Origin: Lotus japonicus
Taxonomy: Eukaryota; Streptophyta; Magnoliopsida; Fabales; Fabaceae
NCBI RefSeq assembly: GCF_012489685.1
Contig: NC_080043.1
Span: forward strand, 13,572,223-13,636,222
Direction: 5' to 3'
Length of the DNA: 64,000 nt
In this document: one piece after another, positions 1-11,182 of the stretch
Numbering within the stretch: the stretch's first letter is position 1
How the letters are laid out: each line of letters starts with the position of its first letter
The notes under the pieces: generated by a model
Databases searched by the model: none
The model's input: only the letters and a program-made list of their open reading frames with translations
Told to the model about the DNA's origin: nothing
Translations under genes and position numbers: made by a program

Positions 1-19
1 TGCTTAAGCAACTCTTTGC

Positions 20-345
20 GAATTTTGCTCCAACCATGAGTTCTTAGTTCTTAATTCATAGCCCTATTCATCTGGCCCCACAATACCATTTTATTAATAT
101 TTTTATTTTCATATAATTTTGATTTAAATTTAAATGCTAATTCAATACTTAAATTAAATGAATGAGAGAGAAAAAATTAATTTATTATGCTAAGAACTCA
201 AAAGGTAAAACTTTTTATATAAGAACCTAGTTCTTATTTTTAAGAGCTAAGAACTCCACGCCATCCCCTCCAGTGATTAAAAACTCAGTTGCTAGTTTGT
301 AACTCAAAAATAAGAAGTAAGAACCTTGCATTGGAGATGCTCTAA
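20..345. repeat. MITE-like element with imperfect terminal inverted repeats
   Basis: The left edge (around 20-60) and the reverse complement of the right edge (around 305-345) align imperfectly. They share a CTCCAA motif and GTTCTTA(C/G)TTCTTA. Termini ending in GAGCATCTCCAATG are common in plant non-autonomous DNA transposons. No clean target-site duplication was found, so the superfamily is not assigned and the ends are approximate. Confidence 0.4.
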
Positions 346-539
346 GACTTTGAGACATTCTCACCACCACAACGATACTTGATCAGTTTTTCAAACGCAT
401 CGAAAAATGTCTTTAGTTTTTTGAGAAATTTGTCACTTCATGCATCGCATACACAAAGAGAAGAGAATTATCAGTCATCATGCTAGAAAATTAATTGAAA
501 AATTTGTTCATCGAAACAAGAAGAATAAAAGAATGGGAA

Positions 540-940
540 GAAGCTGAGTGTAGGATAACAACAACTTGTTATGAAGAGGTATTTGATCAAACAACTGGAA
601 TTTCGGCCAAGATATATAATTCAATTCGCGATGAAATCATGTGTAGGTGAGGATTCCTAAAGGCTTCAAGAAGCCCACAATATTAGAACTGTATGTGGGA
701 GAACTGATCAAATAGATCACTTGGATGCTTTCCACTTAGTTTGTTCATATTTTATTACAAGTAAGAGGTTGCCTAAAACTTCTCATGCTCTGAGAATGAT
801 TAAGCAAGGAAACCATGAGTCACTACACAACTTTCTTACAAAATTCTATAATGAAGCTACCTTGGTGCCTAACTTGGAGATTCTGAAATTAATTAATTGT
901 TGTGGTTTCTTCAAATTACTACATACTAGCTAGCACTTCG
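540..940 (+). pseudogene. Degenerate Ty3/Gypsy gag fragment
   Basis: A short open frame (721-930) encodes HESLHNFLTKFYNEATLVPN, which follows the retrotransposon gag pattern 'ESLR-(D/N)-(F/Y)-(L/I)-x-R/K-F-N/Y-x-E-A-x-x-V-P'. It is preceded by FITSKRLPKTSHALRMIKQ, also gag-like. The frame is closed on both sides by stops and no RT or integrase follows, so this is a relic. The assignment rests on motif resemblance only. Confidence 0.45.
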
Positions 941-944
941 AATA

Positions 945-1755
945 TCCAGCAATCAGCGCAGTAGTGATTTTTGAGACAGCGAGATTGACTGGATAGTTAA
1001 AAGGTGGAATGGCTAAAACCACTCCCAATGGAATCTGAAAATCAATTAGAACTTTCTTAGACCACATCATCAACCAGTTTTAGTTATATAACAGATCATA
1101 GCACATGGTACAGTAACAAAATTTTGGTTAAATTATGAATTTTAGGAAAATAAAGAAATGGTTGACAACAAAATGATAATGCCAATTTACTTTTTTTTTT
1201 AAAGAACTTAGGATCTTCAGTTTTTCCTTCATATGAAGATGTGTGACTACTTACAAATAAAAATTGCCGTTTTTTTTCAAGTGCACATTCTCTTCACTAT
1301 TTACTTAAAATTCACACTTAAATTCCCAACAATAAGATAAAATTTATGGATATGCATTAGTAGACTGTAGAGTAATGATAAGATAAAGAGATAGAGAAAT
1401 GGATAGTTATTATTGATACTGCAAAGATGAAGAATCTCTACTGGAAATAGTACAATACAGCAGGAATTCGAGAGCCTGATCTCTCCATACTACCACACAC
1501 TTATAATTTTCTGGACAACCATCTCATAGCCTTACCCCTTCTTCAGCACAGTTAGAAATCAAATCTCCAGATCTTACAACCTACATGAAAAAAATAATAA
1601 TAAAACCCAATTATTTCATGAATCAACATCATAGTCCTGAACAACATCTTGGTTTATTTTACAACACAATATGCTGTAACTTTTGTGCAGATTTTGCTGA
1701 ATCCATGACCTTATTAACAATACTATTATCAAAATGAAAACATGAAAGAGGAGAA
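945..1755. other. Gene-free spacer
   Basis: AT-rich sequence with poly-T runs and only chance-length frames. I see no recognisable gene, RNA or repeat boundary here. Confidence 0.4.
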
Positions 1756-1759
1756 CTGC

Positions 1760-2000
1760 AATGGATATCTCAATAAATTTTCATAACATTTAAAGTCCCT
1801 CAATCTCACCTCCCCCTGAAAAAGTAAAAACAGAAGAGGACATGAGAGCTTATTATCTATCCTTTTATCCCCACAAAAGGGAAATTTTGGTTTCTTCATT
1901 GTAGCAACATAAAATTCTAAACCATTTAAAACTAATAACAAAGTTAAATTAAATTCTACTGTCTAATGTGTTCCTCAGACGGGGGTCATGGAAATGAAAA
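1760..2000. repeat. Copy of a SirB1-like gene intron segment (copy A)
   Basis: This stretch aligns with 21,790-21,980 (intron 6 of the SirB1-like gene) and with 7,130-7,330. Shared strings include AGCTTATTAT, TATCCCCACAAAA, TAGCAACAT, AATTCTA..GTCTAAT and GTGTTCCTCA. Identity is moderate with many indels, so the copies are old. It marks the left side of the rearranged PPR region. Confidence 0.6.
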
Positions 2001-2159
2001 GCAAAGTTGTCAAAAAATTCAAGCCTCTTGGTTTTCAAAAAATTCAAACGATATATTTTTGTACCTTGCCTCATATTCATCTATAAGAGTAATACCAAGA
2101 TTACTCATATATTGTGTTGCTTGTTCAACAGTTAGATTAGTTGCATAAGTAGTTAGAAT

Positions 2160-2380
2160 GTACTACTTGTAAAACATGAAATCTCAAGAGAACTTCTCCC
2201 ATAACAGTTGATATGCTGTTAGCCTATGTTTACAGTACGAGGAAGAGACACCAACTGAGCCCAAAGACAAAAGATGAGTGACTTCCTCACAACACATAAG
2301 TCAAAAGAGGAGAATGTAACAGCCAGGACAGCTCACATGATGGTAAAAATCATATTAGATTATGGACTTAAGAAAAAGAC
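2160..2380. repeat. Copy of a SirB1-like gene intron unit next to PPR-1
   Basis: This unit starts near GTAAAACATGAAATC and runs through GAGGAAGAGACACCAACTGAGCCCAAA to GACTTAAGAAAAAGACAAAA. Related copies lie at about 9,940-10,215, 11,555-11,840 and 23,910-24,170 (intron 2 of the SirB1-like gene). Four copies in one window, two of them immediately downstream of PPR genes, indicate repeated segmental duplication. There is no coding potential. Confidence 0.6.
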
Positions 2381-4720
2381 AAAACATAGAGGAGGGCTAT
2401 CCAGAACTGTTATATAGAGATATTATATAGCTCGGGTTCACACTAATGAAGTCTTTACATTAGTGTGTTAGGAGTTAGTTGATTCTGTTACAGAACGGTT
2501 ATGTTGCTGTTATCTTGTTAGTTAATCTTCCAACTAAATTGGCTATAGCCGAAAACCACGAACATTGACAGTTAGAATTTGTGGGCATATGATATTCGGC
2601 AAAGTTGAGCAGAAGGGTATAGGATTAAATCAGAAAGCAGTGGATGAAACAGGAGTCAAAAGTTATGTGGTATTCGGGAAAGGGAAGGCTTCAGACGACA
2701 GACAAATGAGGAAATCCGATGAAAAAATAGAGGACAATGATGAAAGTTATATTGCAAATAATTTGTGCCATATTCAACAATGACCACAGATTGAATAAAT
2801 ATTTTAAAGTAGAGGAGGTGTTCGTCATTGTACTTCAAAGAAAAAGGAAAGTTATGTCAAGATGCAATAATCAACCATTGTTATGATTAGAACATAAAAA
2901 TGAACCCAATGACAGAATTTTAACCAAATCTAGAGTGAGAGTAAGCACATGACATATACTATCTTTTTTATGCATAACCATAAACATGAGTGGATGGTTG
3001 TCGTCAAAATTCAAAATATAATATGTAACTAGAAAGCACCATACCTTGTTTTATTTTAGTAGCAGGCCTCTAGCAACCATTTCATGAAGAAGTTTCTTTG
3101 CCCTATCATTCTCGCCTTTTTCAAAGAGAGCCCGGATAATTATTTCAAAAGTGACAGCATTAGGGACGCAACCATTGTCTTCCATTTTGAATCGCAAGGC
3201 CAATGCTTCATCAAGTAAGCCCTCTTTACAAAGCCCATTGATCATAACAGTATATGTTTGGACATTTAGATTGTAGCCTTTAATCAAAAGTTCCTGAAAA
3301 ATATCCTGTGCGTCCTTAACTCTTCCACCTTTGCATAGTCCATCAATAAGTATAGTGTACGTGAACTCATTAGGCTGAATACCCTGGCCTTGAATTTTTC
3401 TACATAATGCAAGTGCCTTGTCAAGATGATTGCTTTTGCATAAAGCGTCTACTATGCAATTGTAAGTGACTATATCAGCTTGTATACCTTTATCATGCAT
3501 CCTATCAATAAGCTTCCAAACATCAGACATTCTTCCTGACTTGCACAAACCATCAATAAGGCAATTGTATGTTACCGTATTAGGAATGATATTTTTGGAA
3601 TACATTTCTTCAAAGAGATCCACAGCTTCATCCACCTTTTTAGTCTTACATAAACCATTAATCATGATACTATAGCTGCGGACATCATGACTCAATCCTA
3701 TTTGGGTCATAGTGTTGAATACATACTTTGCTTTGTTCATTTCATTAACTAAGCAATAACCATCCATTAAAGAGCTATAAGTAACCACATTCGGTTCCAC
3801 GCCTTCTTTTATCATCATAGCTAACACATTTTTAGCTTCTTTCATCTTCCCTTCCTTACCTAAAGCATCAATTAATATATTAAAAGTATAATTATTTGGG
3901 TTGATGCTTTTCTGAAACATTTCATTTAACAAATCAACTGCTTCTTTCAACTGACCCAGAATGCAAAAGCCATACAATAGAGAATTGTAAGTGAGAACAT
4001 CAGGCAAAATTCCCTTGACAACCATTTCAGAATATAGATCATAGGCATCGGTTACAAGTTTATCTTTGCACAAGCAGTCAATGATAGAATTATACATTAC
4101 CACAGTAGGCTTAACCATTAGCCCCTGGATCTTCCTCAGCAACTGCAAGGCAGCACCTGTTTCTCCCATTTTACACAATCCATTGATCAAGGTCCCATAA
4201 CTAACTTGGTTGAGCAGAAATCCATGTGCTACCACATGGTCATGAAATTGCAAAGCTTTATTGACCTGACCACTAAGACATAGACCTTTCATGAGTGCAT
4301 TCAAGGTTATGGTATTTGGCTGGTAACCCCTCTTAAAAAGCTTGCCCAATACAGAAAAGGCGAAATGGATATGACCCATGTTGCAGAAACAATTGATCAA
4401 GATGTTCATAGCAATAAAGTCTGGATTAATTCCCCTGGTTTCCATTTTGTGAAAAAGGGAAACGGCAGTGGTGTAACGCTTCATCTTGACAAGGGAGGTT
4501 AAAATCTTGCCAAATTCAAAGATGGGTGGGGTAGGATGCATATACAGCATGCGATTGAACAAGGAAACGGTGTTATCATCAGCATCGTGAATGGATGGGC
4601 GAAGAGACTGAGAGTGAGAGTGAGAGCGAGTGTATAGAAAAGGAGGAAGCTTGAGAATGGAAACAGAGACAGCATACCTTAATCTTGACCGTGACATTGC
4701 TGCATTCAACATGTCTACCA
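2380..4720. repeat. Segmental duplication, copy A (PPR-1 and its 3' flank)
   Basis: About 2.3 kb pairs in direct orientation with 11,850-14,100. The non-coding 3' flank is near identical: both contain GAATTTGTGGGCATATGATA and the spacer that leads to each PPR stop codon. Copy A has about 84 bp (around 2,689-2,772) missing from copy B. The absent piece is bounded by TTCA microhomology. Confidence 0.85.
3051..4712 (-). CDS. P-class pentatricopeptide repeat protein (PPR-1), Rf-like
   Basis: Intronless gene of about 553 residues, typical of the family. From about residue 57 to the C-terminus it is built of roughly fourteen 35-residue PPR motifs. Repeated signatures include LINGLCK, TYNSLLYGFC, TYSSLMDGYC and YTILIDGLCKGG. 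The short basic, Ser/Arg-rich N-terminus (SRSRLRYAVSVS) fits an organelle-targeting peptide. P-class PPR proteins bind organellar RNA base by base; the high repeat uniformity resembles the restorer-of-fertility-like subgroup. I use the ATG at 4712 because the duplicate copy conserves the MLN start; an in-frame ATG at 4721 is possible. No E or DYW domain follows. The target RNA cannot be read by eye with confidence. A 164-bp inverted-repeat element lies just upstream of the start. Confidence 0.9.
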   Translation of the reverse strand: MLNAAMSRSRLRYAVSVSILKLPPFLYTRSHSHSQSLRPSIHDADDNTVSLFNRMLYMHPTPPIFEFGKILTSLVKMKRYTTAVSLFHKMETRGINPDFIAMNILINCFCNMGHIHFAFSVLGKLFKRGYQPNTITLNALMKGLCLSGQVNKALQFHDHVVAHGFLLNQVSYGTLINGLCKMGETGAALQLLRKIQGLMVKPTVVMYNSIIDCLCKDKLVTDAYDLYSEMVVKGILPDVLTYNSLLYGFCILGQLKEAVDLLNEMFQKSINPNNYTFNILIDALGKEGKMKEAKNVLAMMIKEGVEPNVVTYSSLMDGYCLVNEMNKAKYVFNTMTQIGLSHDVRSYSIMINGLCKTKKVDEAVDLFEEMYSKNIIPNTVTYNCLIDGLCKSGRMSDVWKLIDRMHDKGIQADIVTYNCIVDALCKSNHLDKALALCRKIQGQGIQPNEFTYTILIDGLCKGGRVKDAQDIFQELLIKGYNLNVQTYTVMINGLCKEGLLDEALALRFKMEDNGCVPNAVTFEIIIRALFEKGENDRAKKLLHEMVARGLLLK

Positions 4721-4816
4721 ATCAAACTCAACCTTAAACTAGGGGTGTCATGTAAGTTTTCTGTGTAAATGCTATATATGATAACAAATTTTGTTAAAAA
4801 AACACTAATAAGTAAT

Positions 4817-4980
4817 ATCTCAAGTGTGCACACGTGATCTCTAAACTTTAAAAATAGCATTTCGCTACCCCGACGTTAAGCTCCGTCAACACTTTTGGTC
4901 CCCAGACAGATGCTATTTTTAATGTCGGGGTAGCGAAATGCTATTTTTAAAGTTTAGGACCACGTTTGCACACTCGAGAA
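4817..4980. mobile_element. Palindromic MITE in the PPR-1 promoter
   Basis: Two arms of about 50 bp (4,824-4,874 and 4,924-4,973) are near-perfect inverted repeats sharing AATAGCATTTCGCTACCCCG, separated by a 49-bp loop. The structure begins about 105 bp upstream of the PPR-1 start codon. I found no convincing target-site duplication, so the superfamily is open. Confidence 0.65.
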
Positions 4981-4984
4981 ACCT

Positions 4985-6510
4985 CGGGACCAAAAGTGCT
5001 AATAAGCCCAAAATAAATATGTTTTTTTTCTTCTTTGAAATGGATGTCTCTACTCATTTGAGGTCTAACTTGTTCGCGTGTGTTTGGTTTTTAGTTCACA
5101 CACGTTCCAAAACAATTTCAACTGAAAAATACAAATTTCAATGTGCGAATGTGAAAGTAACTCATAGGTTCCGTTTGGTTGAAAGTGTTTTGAAGTTTTT
5201 TTTTGGTCCAAAGTGTTTTTAAATTTATCTCAACTAAAATTTAAACACACCCGGACCATCACGGGACCCAACGCTTTTTTATTAAATAAATATGTGTAAA
5301 CTTAAAATGTCAAATTTTAGAATGGATGCTTCAATTGATGCCTGAAAATGTGAGTGTTTGTCAAGTTTGTCCCTAAACTTATAAAATATAAAATACTTTA
5401 CGTGACAGCTGATGTTGTTAATCGTTCGTCATTCAAGAGAAAGAAAGTAATGGTCGATTCAAGAGAAACAAGAGCTGCAAGATATGGTTAGTTGCCATAA
5501 TTATTGGTTCCCCTAATATGAGAAACAAGAGTTGCAAGCGATGGTTACAAGTAGAAGGAAAAGACCTTTTGGTTCTAGAGTACAAAGTTTCCAAGTTGAG
5601 ATCTTCTGCAGCATATGAGATGAAAAATATTCATGTCCTCAGTCCCACAACATCCCTTAGCAAAGTAAATGGAGAATAACTGCACCTAAAAGCATCTGTT
5701 GCACTGTCTTGCAAACAGCATATTTTTGATGATTCTTTCAGAAATCAAATTAAACTCGTCAAGATGATGTAGAAATGGAAGCACTTTATGATTCTCTTGA
5801 TGCTGCCACTCATGTTATTTCATGTTCTCATGAAAGGAAGCATTGCAAACAGCATATAAGGCTTTATCTTCAATTAATTTTTGGTTCTATTGAAATCCTG
5901 AAGAGTCTAGTGCCATGAAAACTTCCTTAGACTACCTCTGCAATCTGAATTGCAGAAAGCTGAAGACTTTCATGTCAAAACATCAAGAGAGTTCATGTTA
6001 GGAGAAATAAAAACTTTGATATCAGAATCTTCCAGAGAGTTCAATCTGAATTGCTGAAAGATGAAGAATTAGAACCATATCTGGAAGAATCTTCAGAAAA
6101 GAACAAATTATTGGGGATTGAACTATTATTAGCATACTCATTACACTTCTATCCATGAAAATGTCATTTTATCTTACATATAGCATGGACACTTTTAAAA
6201 AATGGCATGATGTTGATTCGATAGTTCTTCCATTTTATCATATGTATATTACATTTGCAGAGGAAAACCAATTTAAAATATAAATAATGGGAATATAAGT
6301 TAAAGGTACACCGTACATAATTATTTAAGAAATTGGGTCATATGCCATGCTAGCAACACTTTCTTTCGAACACTCTATATTCTATTCAATACTCTTTCAC
6401 TCATTGGTTAAAATTCAAGTGAGATCCAGAAACAAGGGTTTTAGATAGAGAATTTTCTTTATTGAACTATCTCGTTTACTTTAGCTGTATATAGGTATCC
6501 AAGAAGCACA
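4985..6510. other. Gene-free region with a coding-like relic
   Basis: No intact gene. An in-frame stretch at about 5,766-5,918 (plus) reads EMEALYDSLDAATHVISC and continues to a stop. Its composition looks more like decayed coding sequence than chance, but it has no start codon and I do not recognise the family. The rest is AT-rich. Confidence 0.35.
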
Positions 6511-6539
6511 ATGCTTTGTGTCAAGAAAATTCAACAAAG

Positions 6540-6830
6540 GTTGCTGCCATGGACAATCAGCTTTCATTTCTCATTGGAACATACTACAAATCTACTTTGA
6601 TGTTCAGAGTCATTATTGAGAATATTTCTAGAGTAAGATGGTCAATTCTACCATTAATGTTCCATCAGGGTGAGATGAGAAAAAGAGCATCGATCAGTTT
6701 TTCCACACAGAAACTTCTTCCAAGTTGCTTAGAGAGTTCGATGATGCCACTTGTATACAGGAGTTCTGCAAAAGTTGAATGGCAGCCACTTGTATCAGTG
6801 AATATCAAAAACAGGTATTTGTGTAGTACT
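6540..6830 (-). pseudogene. Decayed copy of the last exon of the SirB1-like gene
   Basis: The sequence aligns with 19,375-19,680. Both share GACAATCAGCTTTCATTTC, CAGAGT(C/T)ATTA.TGAGAA, AAGATGGTC, CATCAG..TGAGA and GAGTTCTGCAAAA. The source segment encodes the C-terminal exon of the SirB1-like protein on the minus strand. Here the minus-strand frame is broken by substitutions and indels. A 128-residue open frame on the plus strand over this region is a chance shadow. It is part of the group of SirB1-gene fragments between the two PPR genes. Confidence 0.6.
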
Positions 6831-7129
6831 TACAGGTTATTTTTATCATCTCAGCAGTTTTGGGCTTTATTAGTAAAACACTACACTATTAAACTAGTAT
6901 AAAACAACAAAAAGACTAAAAGAGCAATTGGCTAAAGTATTTTACATCACATTATTAACACGCCAGGTTTTCAGCATCCCTATTTATCAATGGTGCATAT
7001 TTTAATAACTTCATTATTTGTTATATATGTTTGTGTGTTTTATTAGTCAACCATTGATCTTCTAATCCACAGTTTGCACATTTTCTTGATGTGTAGGAAG
7101 AGAAATATCAAGTACAGCAAGCCAAATTG

Positions 7130-7335
7130 GTAAATACAATTTCTGGATTTCAAGTCCCCCAATCTCACCTCCCCCTTAAAAAGTAAAAAGAGAGAGCTTA
7201 TTATCCAGCCTGTTATTTTCACAAAATAGTGCCAATTTATTCATTGTAGCAACATACTAATAAAAGAATTAAACAAAATTCTACAGTCTAATGTTAGTGT
7301 GTTCCTCAGATGAGTCATTGAAATCAAAAGCACGT
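7130..7335. repeat. Copy of a SirB1-like gene intron segment (copy B)
   Basis: Aligns with 1,800-2,000 and 21,790-21,980: AATCTCACCTCCCCCTTAAA, GAGCTTATTATCCA, TTCATTGTAGCAACATA, CTACAGTCTAATG, GTGTTCCTCAGA. Together with the exon-8 copy just to its left it keeps the order of the source gene, so this is a rearranged partial gene duplicate. Confidence 0.55.
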
Positions 7336-7723
7336 AAGTAGACAAAGTAATACAAAGATTACTCATATACTATTTTACTTTTTTTCAGCAGTTAGAATAA
7401 TTGCAGTTAGTAGTTAGGAAGTAGTCAGATCTGGTGCCCAACAGAATTCAGTTAGGACATGAATCGTGTTTTGTTATATTTCTAACACTCCCTTATGCAA
7501 GAATCCATTGGCTTAAAGTGTGGAAAATACATAAGCCTACCTACCTTGTTTTGAAATTCAACTTAGAATAAAGGGAGCGATAAGGATTGAACTCCAGACC
7601 ACGTGGTGATAGAGGCTCTCATACAATAACATGAACCAACTATCCCGAAAGTTTAAGCAGCTGGGTGGAGACACATAAAATATTTAATATTATCCTCGAA
7701 ACACAAAGTAAAGTCCTTATAAA

Positions 7724-9785
7724 CAGTGGCGGATCCAGGACCCCGGGGTAAGGGGGTTCAAAATTTTCAAATGAACAATAATAAAGCTTTGCATAATTAC
7801 TCTAGAAAAGGATTAAGATAATCTACCCCGATTTAAACAAACTGTAGATGATCTCATATATAAATAAAATGTTTCAATCCACATCTTGCAGTCCCTTATT
7901 GAACTCTTGACAATTCTGATCCCTTATTTTTTTTTTGGGGAAAATATTTAAATCTTTGGCTAATAAAGAATTTTAAAGATCAACTAACATGCATTTACAA
8001 AAATGCCAGTCTGTATAAGCAGTCAACAGTGACCAATGTTTAAGAACAAAGTTACAAAAACATACATTAAGTGATGAAGATGATTTGATTAACAGCAGGT
8101 AAAGTATCTAATCTTGTAGTAGTTTTGCGGTCCTCTGAGCTCTCTACATCAAACTATAGGAGAGTTTCCAATCAATATATATTGTTTCTCTACTTGACAA
8201 ATATCCTCAACTGGTCAACTCATGGAACTCTATCAACCAAATTAAGATGAGATAAACCAAATAGCTAATGGATTTATCAACTACAATTCAAAGGATATGT
8301 TCAATTAATCAAAATACAGAGTTCATATGAAGCCTATATGGCAAATTAGAAATCCAGAGTCCCACATTGTTTGCTCTCAATGCTCTTTCCACCTTCATTT
8401 CCATCCTCACCACCAATACCACCCTGACTCTGTCCAATTCCCAACTTAGGCAAACCTCGATTCAATCCATCAAGTAGAACACAAGCTTTGCACTTATAAA
8501 TAGTGAGATTTCTTAGTATTAACAATCATTGACCTGTATAGTTCTATTTTCTATTCACTCACTCAATCCCTCAAACAGTTTGGAGACTTACCTTAAATTG
8601 AGCCAGGTAATAACAAGAACTGAAGAAGCCAAGAGAACAAAGCAAATAAGCTGCTGCACTGCCTACCTATTTGGGGAAACCAAGGAACAAATTAGAGATG
8701 CTTCAACACATGTAGGACAGCGATATAAAATAAAACAGTAAGACTAGTTTTTTTCGGGTAAGCCAAATACTTGTATTGAAGGGCACAAGGGGTACCACCC
8801 ATGGTAAATTACAAGTAAATAGAATAGAAAAGAACCAAGAAGAACAGAAAAGCAGGAATGAGAAACAGGGCAAAAACAAAGCCCAAACCAGAGAGATTAC
8901 AAGGAGGAAAAAGGGATAAAAATAAATAAAGACCAACGAGCTCCTAGGAGATAGCCAGCGTGTGATAAGCAGCACAAATCATAGATCAGTATCCCTTGCA
9001 ACTAACAAGCATTCCAAGGCACCAATCAACAATCCACACAACCCCAAATTAGTGGTGTAATCAACCTTCCACACACCCCACAGCAGCAATAAGCGAATAA
9101 ACAGGAGCCAGATACACCACCTACTCATCCAGTGTAATGATTGGGGTCTGCTATCACAATGCTCTAATGCATAATAATGGTTGGACCAGCCATTGCCAGG
9201 CCTTTATCTGACTGATTTCAAAATCTGATTCCACATTCCCACTTTGATTTCAAACAAAACAGCAAGATAAAAGGGAACAAAGCAGCAAAAGGGAAAACAG
9301 AGCAGAGGAAGGAACAGCCGAACAGGGCCATCAGAATTCAGAAACAAAGGTTGAAGATTAAGTATCAGCAACTTCAGATCAAGGCAATAAACTACAGATC
9401 AAGGGGTTTTCAATTTTTGGGTTTTCAATTTTGGGGTTTTAAATTTTGGGGTTTTCCAATACCTAAACCTAAGTACCTAACTAACCTTCAACAGCAGCAG
9501 AGATGGAAGGTGTCAGTGTCGGTGGTGCCGTGGTGGTGCGTTGTGCGGCCGGTGGTGCTGTGGTGGATTGGTGGTGGTGCGTTCGTGAATCGTGAGTGAG
9601 GTGAGGTGAGAGAGAGACTGAGAGTGAGAATGAGTGCGTGAGAGAGAGTGAGGCTGTCTGGGACCTGGGTGCAATTTTTCAATTTCAGGGGGTTCAAAAA
9701 AAAATTACTATAGGGGGGTATGTAGGAATTTTTTTTTTCAGGGGGTTCAACTGAACCCCCTGAACTGAACGTGGGTCCGCCCCTG
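7724..9785. mobile_element. Non-autonomous hAT element 1 (2.06 kb)
   Basis: The left end reads CAGTGGCGGATCCAGGACCC and the right end is its imperfect inverted complement (GGGTCCGCCCCTG). It is flanked by a perfect 8-bp target-site duplication, CTTATAAA, at 7,716-7,723 and 9,786-9,793. Eight-base duplications and CAG(G/T)GGCGGA-type ends identify the hAT superfamily. No transposase frame is present, so it needed an enzyme in trans. Near the right end there is a GC-rich GGTGGTG-type stretch also seen in element 2 (48,063-49,875). The subterminal string GGTAATAACAAGAAC is shared too. Confidence 0.9.
8745..9000 (-). repeat. Possible LINE 3'-end fragment nested in hAT element 1
   Basis: On the minus strand the sequence reads GGGTGGTACCCCTTGTGCCC, then ATTTGGCTTACCCGAAAAAAA. 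This resembles the A-tailed 3' UTR of plant L1-type LINEs. The long hydrophobic minus-strand frame is then a non-coding by-product. No reverse transcriptase remains and the left boundary is not resolved. Confidence 0.35.
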
Positions 9786-9839
9786 CTTATAAACAAATCA
9801 ATAAAATAATATCACACGTTTTTATACGTCTACAAACAC

Positions 9840-10215
9840 AAAGTAAGCTATTTTTTTTCTAGTTTTAAAAGTTAGAAACTGGCAGTTATTGCAATAAAGA
9901 CAGCCCGGTAAATGAGGTTTTCCCCAATGGAGTGTATGCCTGTAAAACATGAACTTCTCAGAAGGCAGTTGATATGGAGTTAGGCTAAGTTTGTTCTAGG
10001 AGGAGAAAACATTAGCTGAGCCCAAATGGACTGAATGAGCAGATTGAGTTTCTCATGTATGAAAGGAATGGAGATGGAGTGACTGTCTTCACAGCACATA
10101 AGACAAAAAGAGAAGTAACAGCAAGGACAGCTTGCATGATCTGAATGGAGACTGAAGGCTTTTGGCATAAGCACATAAAGAGTAAAAATCACATCAGATT
10201 ATGGACTTAAGAAAA
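9840..10215. repeat. SirB1-gene-derived unit, second of two neighbouring copies
   Basis: This block pairs with 11,468-11,840. Both contain ACAGCCCGGTAAATGAGG, TTTTCCCCAATGGAGTGTAT / CTTTCCCCAATGGAGTGTAT, AGCCCAAATGGACTGAATGA and ACAGCACATAAGA. The right half also matches 2,160-2,380 and 23,910-24,170. The copy directly left of the exon-6/intron block shows the region was duplicated more than once. Confidence 0.65.
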
Positions 10216-10558
10216 AAGACAAAACATAAAAGAGGCTACCCAGCTACACTATAATTGCAATAAAATGCCGCTCTTGGTGCCCTTTACATTGTGATGGGAA
10301 AAAAGTTTAAATTTTTTAGGATAAACTTCGCATATTGGAGGCTTAGGGTTAGAAGAAATATAATATATAGTTTAGTACATCACATTATGGATCCGTCAAC
10401 TCATCTCATTGGTAGACAGTAGAAATTATTTTTTGGGGAGAGGGAAGGTGATGGTGGCTATGTAGAACCAAAACCTTTTCATTGACTTTGCAGTATTGAG
10501 ATTACAGAGAGAAACAAAACCAAATGCATACCAGACATTGAATGCCTCATGTTCCAAT

Positions 10559-10832
10559 TGATAGAACCCGCCAAGAATGTAGAGAGAAAGAGTACTACTA
10601 TGCAAGATAAACCCTAATCCCAAATAGGAATTAGAGAAGGATACATGAATCTGGTGAGTATTCGAGAGACTCACCTCTCTCCCAAGTCCCAATCCTAAAT
10701 GATCCAAAGATGCCTTACTCTCACCAATCTCTCTTATTTATAATACTCTCATTCACTCCCTTAATATCTAAGCATCTCACTAACTAACCACACAATTCCC
10801 TAACCAACTAACTAAAGGGTGGTTACTTATCA
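10559..10832 (-). mobile_element. Solo-LTR-like insertion in the copied exon 6
   Basis: Read on the minus strand it starts TGATAAGTAACCACCC and ends GGCGGGTTCTATCA. It carries a TATAAATAAG motif and GGGATTAGGGTTTATC. The same architecture occurs in the clean solo LTR at 34,039-34,297. It interrupts sequence that is continuous at 22,240-22,260, so the insertion is certain. No clean 5-bp duplication is left at its edges. Confidence 0.65.
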
Positions 10833-10901
10833 ACATGTTGGTCCAAACACCTCAATCCTGTTTATCTTGAGCGGCTTTAGCTGATGCAATTTGAGAGGCA
10901 T

Positions 10902-11182
10902 TGGTAGAAGCCAGAATTTCAGAAACAATATATTATTGAATTAGAGGTAACCTGTGAGCTTAAAAGCTCTACAATAACGAAATTCCCAGAGTCTAAGACT
11001 CCTAACAAACTACTCATCCAAAAGCATGATTGACTCACTCCTCCCCTCTCTCCTCTTATACCCGAATCCCTTCCTATGGTGGTAATCACACCCCCTCACT
11101 AACCAACTCCCATTTTCTACACCTGCGCTTTTTAACTCTGTTCCTATAATTGGGTCCCCATTGAAATCAATCCCAGGTATCA
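10902..11182 (-). mobile_element. Second LTR-like insertion
   Basis: About 280 bp absent from the matching SirB1-gene intron. On the minus strand it runs from TGATACCTGGG to GGCTTCTACCA, with a GGTATAAGAGGAGAGAGGGG-like promoter motif and an AATAATATATTG tail region. The ends are TG/CA, but flanking duplications are not visible, so the LTR call is tentative. Confidence 0.35.

Noticed and set aside
6516..6902. 128-codon plus-strand open frame as a gene
   Set aside because: It overlies a decayed copy of SirB1-like exon 8 on the other strand; codon use is unremarkable and the parent locus has no such frame.
9488..9796. 102-codon minus-strand frame with Ser/His-rich content
   Set aside because: It lies in the GC-rich subterminal part and inverted end of hAT element 1; it is low-complexity and crosses the element boundary.
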